Assembly (NCBI GenBank): GCA_003694775.1
Contig: RFJV01000727.1
Coordinates: forward strand, 1 to 7,292
Length of the DNA stretch: 7,292 bases
Source: Chloroflexota bacterium
GTDB lineage: Bacteria; Chloroflexota; Anaerolineae; 4572-78; J111
Direction of reading: 5' to 3'
Shown: positions 4,961 through 7,292 of the stretch, piece after piece
How positions within the stretch are numbered: position 1 is the stretch's first letter
How the letters are laid out: each line of letters starts with the position of its first letter
Made by a program: the position numbers and the translations under genes
Notes under the pieces: model-generated
What the model was told of the DNA's origin: nothing
The model's database searches: none
What the model saw: only the letters and a program-made list of their open reading frames with translations

Positions 4961-7258
4961 CTACACCTTCAGCCAGTCCGGCAGGGGTTTGGCCGGAGCA
5001 GTGCGGTTTTCCAGCAGGCGGGCGTGACAGGCGTGGGCGGCTTCGATGAACAGGCCGGCTTCTTCGATGCGCTGGAGGGCCAGACTTTCATTGACCGGCG
5101 GGCGGTCTGGCTTGAAGGCGTCGAACAGGTAGCGGGCAAATTTGCCTTTGGCGTACGGGTCAAAGAACAGTTCGGTGTCGTAGAAGCGGGTTTTGAACTC
5201 CTGCAGAATTGCCTGCGGGGTGTCGGCAATATCCGGGTTCTCAATCTTGATAAGGGCCTGGGCCGCACTGAGCATGGCCTGCCGGGCCAGTTCTTCGGCC
5301 TGGGCAATCTGGCCTTCGTCCAGGGCAAGCTGGGCCTCAAAGTACAGCCCCTCCGCGGCAGCAATGCCGAACTCGGCCAGAGAGACCACCTCGCCGGCGC
5401 ACTCTCCCACCCCAATATCGCCGATGGTAAACTCGCGCGAGTCGGCCCAGTCGCGGTAGAAATCGGGCGCGGTGCGGTGGTCGGGTACGGTGGTAAAAGG
5501 CTTGAGCGTTTCCTTGATTGCTCGCTTGCCGGTCCGGGTGATGAATTCGCGGAACGACTCGCCCTGGCGGCGGTTCTCCATATAAAGGGTCAGCAGATGG
5601 TCCACCACATCGGGCACGCGGCGAGAGGGAATGGCGGCCAGAGCCTGCCCAAAACCGGCGGCATTCTGGTCGCGGGTTCCGCCCAGCAACAGCTGAAAAT
5701 GGGGTACGCGGTAGCCGTTGACGTTGCGGCTGGAGCCAAAAAAGCCGATGTCGGCAATGGTGTGCTGGCCGCAGGAGTTGAAACAGCCGCTGATTTTAAT
5801 GCGAATATCGCGCACGGCCTCGTTGTACTGAAGATTTTTGGCGACCAGCCGCCGGCGCAGTTCTGCGGCCAGCCCGCGGGAGCTGGCAATACCCAGCTTG
5901 CAGGTATCTGTGCCGGGGCAGGCCGTCACATCGATGATGGTCTGCGCGCCGGGCTGGTGCAGGTGGATGGCTTCCAGGTCGCGGTACAGGGCCGGCAGGT
6001 CGGCAGTATGCACCCAGCGCAGGAGCAGGTTCTGCTCTACCGTGGTACGGATGGTGTCGCGGGTGTACCGGCGGACCACATCGGCCAGCCGGCGGAGCTG
6101 GTCGGCGGTGATGTCGCCCAGAGGCAGGGCAATGGTCACCGCGGCAAAGCCTTCCTGCCGCTGGTAGTACACGTTGGTCGACAGCCAGCGCTCGTAGGCT
6201 TCGCCGGGGTGGGGCGCGTTGGGGGCCACCGGGGCGGGCAGACCGGCCTCTTTGTAGGCCGGAATTTTATCCAGCCAGTCCGTCCAGTGAGGGTCTTCCG
6301 GCAGACTGCGCCGCTCCTGCCGGACAGCTTCCCGGAAGCGGTCGATACCCCAGTCGGCAACCAGGAATTTCAGCCTGGCCCGATTGCGGTTTTTCTTTTC
6401 TCCGTAGCGGGCAAAGATACGGGCGATGGCCTGTATCAGGGGCAGGAGTTCTTCTACGGGGACAAACTCCTCCAGCAGTTGAGCCTGGTGTGGAATGGCC
6501 CCCAAACCGCCGCCCACGTAAACGGCAAAGCCGCGCTGTTCCTGGCCGTTGACCTGCCGGGCGCGGGCCACCACGCCGACATCGTGGATAAAGGCCAGGG
6601 CGCAGGGCTGGTCGTTACAGCCGGAGAAGGAGATTTTGAATTTACGGCCAAAATCCTGCACGTCCCGGTGACCGAGGAAGTAGCGGGCAGTCTGGTCGGC
6701 GTAGCCGGTAACGTCAAAGGCCTGATGGCGGCAGATACCGGCCAGCGGGCAGGCGGTTACGTTGCGCACCGAGTTACCGCAGGCCTCGCGGGTAGTAATC
6801 CCCACCGCGGCCAGACGGCGCTGAAGGTCGGGCGTGTCGTCCAGAGAAACAAAATGAAGCTGAAAATCCTGCCGGGTGGTCACGTGCAGGATGGCGTCGG
6901 AATACTCCTCGGCCAGGTCGGCCAGCGTTTCAAGCTGGCGGGCATTGAGACCACCGTAGGGGATTTTGACCCGCACCATACCGGGCGCTTCCCATTTGGT
7001 GTCCGGTCCTTTGAGCAGGTCGGGGTGGGGGAAGGGGATTTCGCGGCTTCTGCGCCCATCGTGGCGGCGGCCATTATCGTACCGCTGACCGTACGCGCCC
7101 CGGCGCAGGCGGAGTTCGGCAAATACTTTTTCCTCAATTTTGCCCTGCCGGCGCAGTTCCATCTGGGTTTCAAAGGCATCAATCTCTTCGGCCAGGGCCG
7201 GGTCCATCTGCCCGGTCAGGGCCTCTTTCCAGGTTAAACGTCCATTTTGGTTCGACAT
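4961..7258 (-). CDS. Siroheme [4Fe-4S] sulfite/nitrite reductase, ferredoxin-type, with extra helical C-terminal domain
   Basis: This 765-aa protein has the duplicated ferredoxin-like plus siroheme-domain layout of assimilatory sulfite and nitrite reductases, which reduce sulfite to sulfide or nitrite to ammonia by six electrons. Residues about 85-310 form the first half and 350-590 the second. The cluster/siroheme motif in the second half is Cys447-x5-Cys453 plus Cys492-x3-Cys496. Probable anion-binding residues are Arg129 (TTRQ), Arg165 (VRNVTAC), Lys206 and Lys208 (RKFK). The second Lys favours sulfite over nitrite, since plant nitrite reductases carry Asn there. The first half also keeps four cysteines (170, 176, 214, 219). 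Residues about 610-750 are helical, HEPN-like in look, and absent from the short reductases; the core alone is about 600 aa. The ATG follows GGAGG (7266-7270) with 7 nt spacing. No flavoprotein partner gene is visible, consistent with ferredoxin as donor. Confidence 0.92.
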   Translation of the reverse strand: MSNQNGRLTWKEALTGQMDPALAEEIDAFETQMELRRQGKIEEKVFAELRLRRGAYGQRYDNGRRHDGRRSREIPFPHPDLLKGPDTKWEAPGMVRVKIPYGGLNARQLETLADLAEEYSDAILHVTTRQDFQLHFVSLDDTPDLQRRLAAVGITTREACGNSVRNVTACPLAGICRHQAFDVTGYADQTARYFLGHRDVQDFGRKFKISFSGCNDQPCALAFIHDVGVVARARQVNGQEQRGFAVYVGGGLGAIPHQAQLLEEFVPVEELLPLIQAIARIFARYGEKKNRNRARLKFLVADWGIDRFREAVRQERRSLPEDPHWTDWLDKIPAYKEAGLPAPVAPNAPHPGEAYERWLSTNVYYQRQEGFAAVTIALPLGDITADQLRRLADVVRRYTRDTIRTTVEQNLLLRWVHTADLPALYRDLEAIHLHQPGAQTIIDVTACPGTDTCKLGIASSRGLAAELRRRLVAKNLQYNEAVRDIRIKISGCFNSCGQHTIADIGFFGSSRNVNGYRVPHFQLLLGGTRDQNAAGFGQALAAIPSRRVPDVVDHLLTLYMENRRQGESFREFITRTGKRAIKETLKPFTTVPDHRTAPDFYRDWADSREFTIGDIGVGECAGEVVSLAEFGIAAAEGLYFEAQLALDEGQIAQAEELARQAMLSAAQALIKIENPDIADTPQAILQEFKTRFYDTELFFDPYAKGKFARYLFDAFKPDRPPVNESLALQRIEEAGLFIEAAHACHARLLENRTAPAKPLPDWLKV

Positions 7259-7274
7259 ACAGCATCCTCCGATT

Positions 7275-7292
7275 GAATAGTTGGGGAGTTGG
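7275..7292. repeat. Start of a third G-rich repeat tract, cut by window end
   Basis: GAATAGTTGGGGAGTT (7275-7290) is identical to 1981-1996 upstream of uxaC and lies 17 bp from the reductase start codon, against 18 bp at uxaC. The window ends two bases later, so the rest of the tract cannot be seen. Confidence 0.75.

Noticed and set aside
4955..7237. 760-codon open frame on the plus strand opposite the sulfite reductase
   Set aside because: It mirrors the reductase frame almost end to end, matches no family and has no plausible ribosome binding site; it arises from the third-position GC bias of the real gene.
4961..7258. Dissimilatory sulfite reductase (DsrA/DsrB)
   Set aside because: It is one long chain holding both halves, with the RKFK assimilatory-type active site and no ferredoxin insertion, and no dsr partner genes are present.

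Overview
The window looks like part of a free-living bacterial chromosome with moderately GC-rich coding DNA. It carries assimilatory sulfur metabolism, uronic-acid metabolism, and AT-richer intergenic regions filled with short tandem repeats. Spurious translations of GGAGATT/TAGAGAT-type heptamers are familiar from Chloroflexota (Anaerolineae-like) and some Bacteroidota genomes. With the style of the sulfite reductase, this makes a Chloroflexota bacterium my best guess, with moderate confidence. No phage, transposase, CRISPR array, rRNA or tRNA was seen.

Layout, left to right. (1) 1-492, plus strand: the 3' part of a metallo-beta-lactamase-fold hydrolase of the glyoxalase II/YcbL type. A perfect 13-bp inverted repeat (493-528) separates it from the convergent next gene. 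(2) 539-1963, minus strand: uxaC, glucuronate isomerase. (3) 1964-2299: a 336-bp divergent intergenic region holding a G-rich octamer array, a C-rich heptamer array that could pair with it, a three-copy CGTAAAN repeat, and the galU ribosome binding site. (4) 2300-3190 and 3174-4187, plus strand: a GalU-family UTP-sugar-1-phosphate uridylyltransferase overlapping by 17 bp a GHMP kinase whose sequence closely follows the plant glucuronokinase pattern. (5) A second inverted repeat at the convergent junction (4178-4208). (6) 4221-4814, minus strand: a protein of unknown function. (7) 4815-4960: a second G-rich/C-rich repeat element. (8) 4961-7258, minus strand: a complete siroheme [4Fe-4S] sulfite (or nitrite) reductase with an extra helical C-terminal domain. 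(9) The window ends inside a third copy of the repeat element, just upstream of the reductase start.

The main point of interest is the uronate locus. The kinase plus uridylyltransferase would turn free D-glucuronate into glucuronate 1-phosphate and then UDP-glucuronate, the salvage route known from the plant myo-inositol oxygenation pathway. The divergent uxaC would instead send glucuronate to fructuronate and catabolism. The locus therefore looks like a glucuronate branch point: activation on one strand, degradation on the other, with a shared repeat-filled control region. The second point is the repeat family. It sits 14-18 bp upstream of the start codon of all three minus-strand genes whose starts are visible, and its G-rich and C-rich arms can pair with each other.
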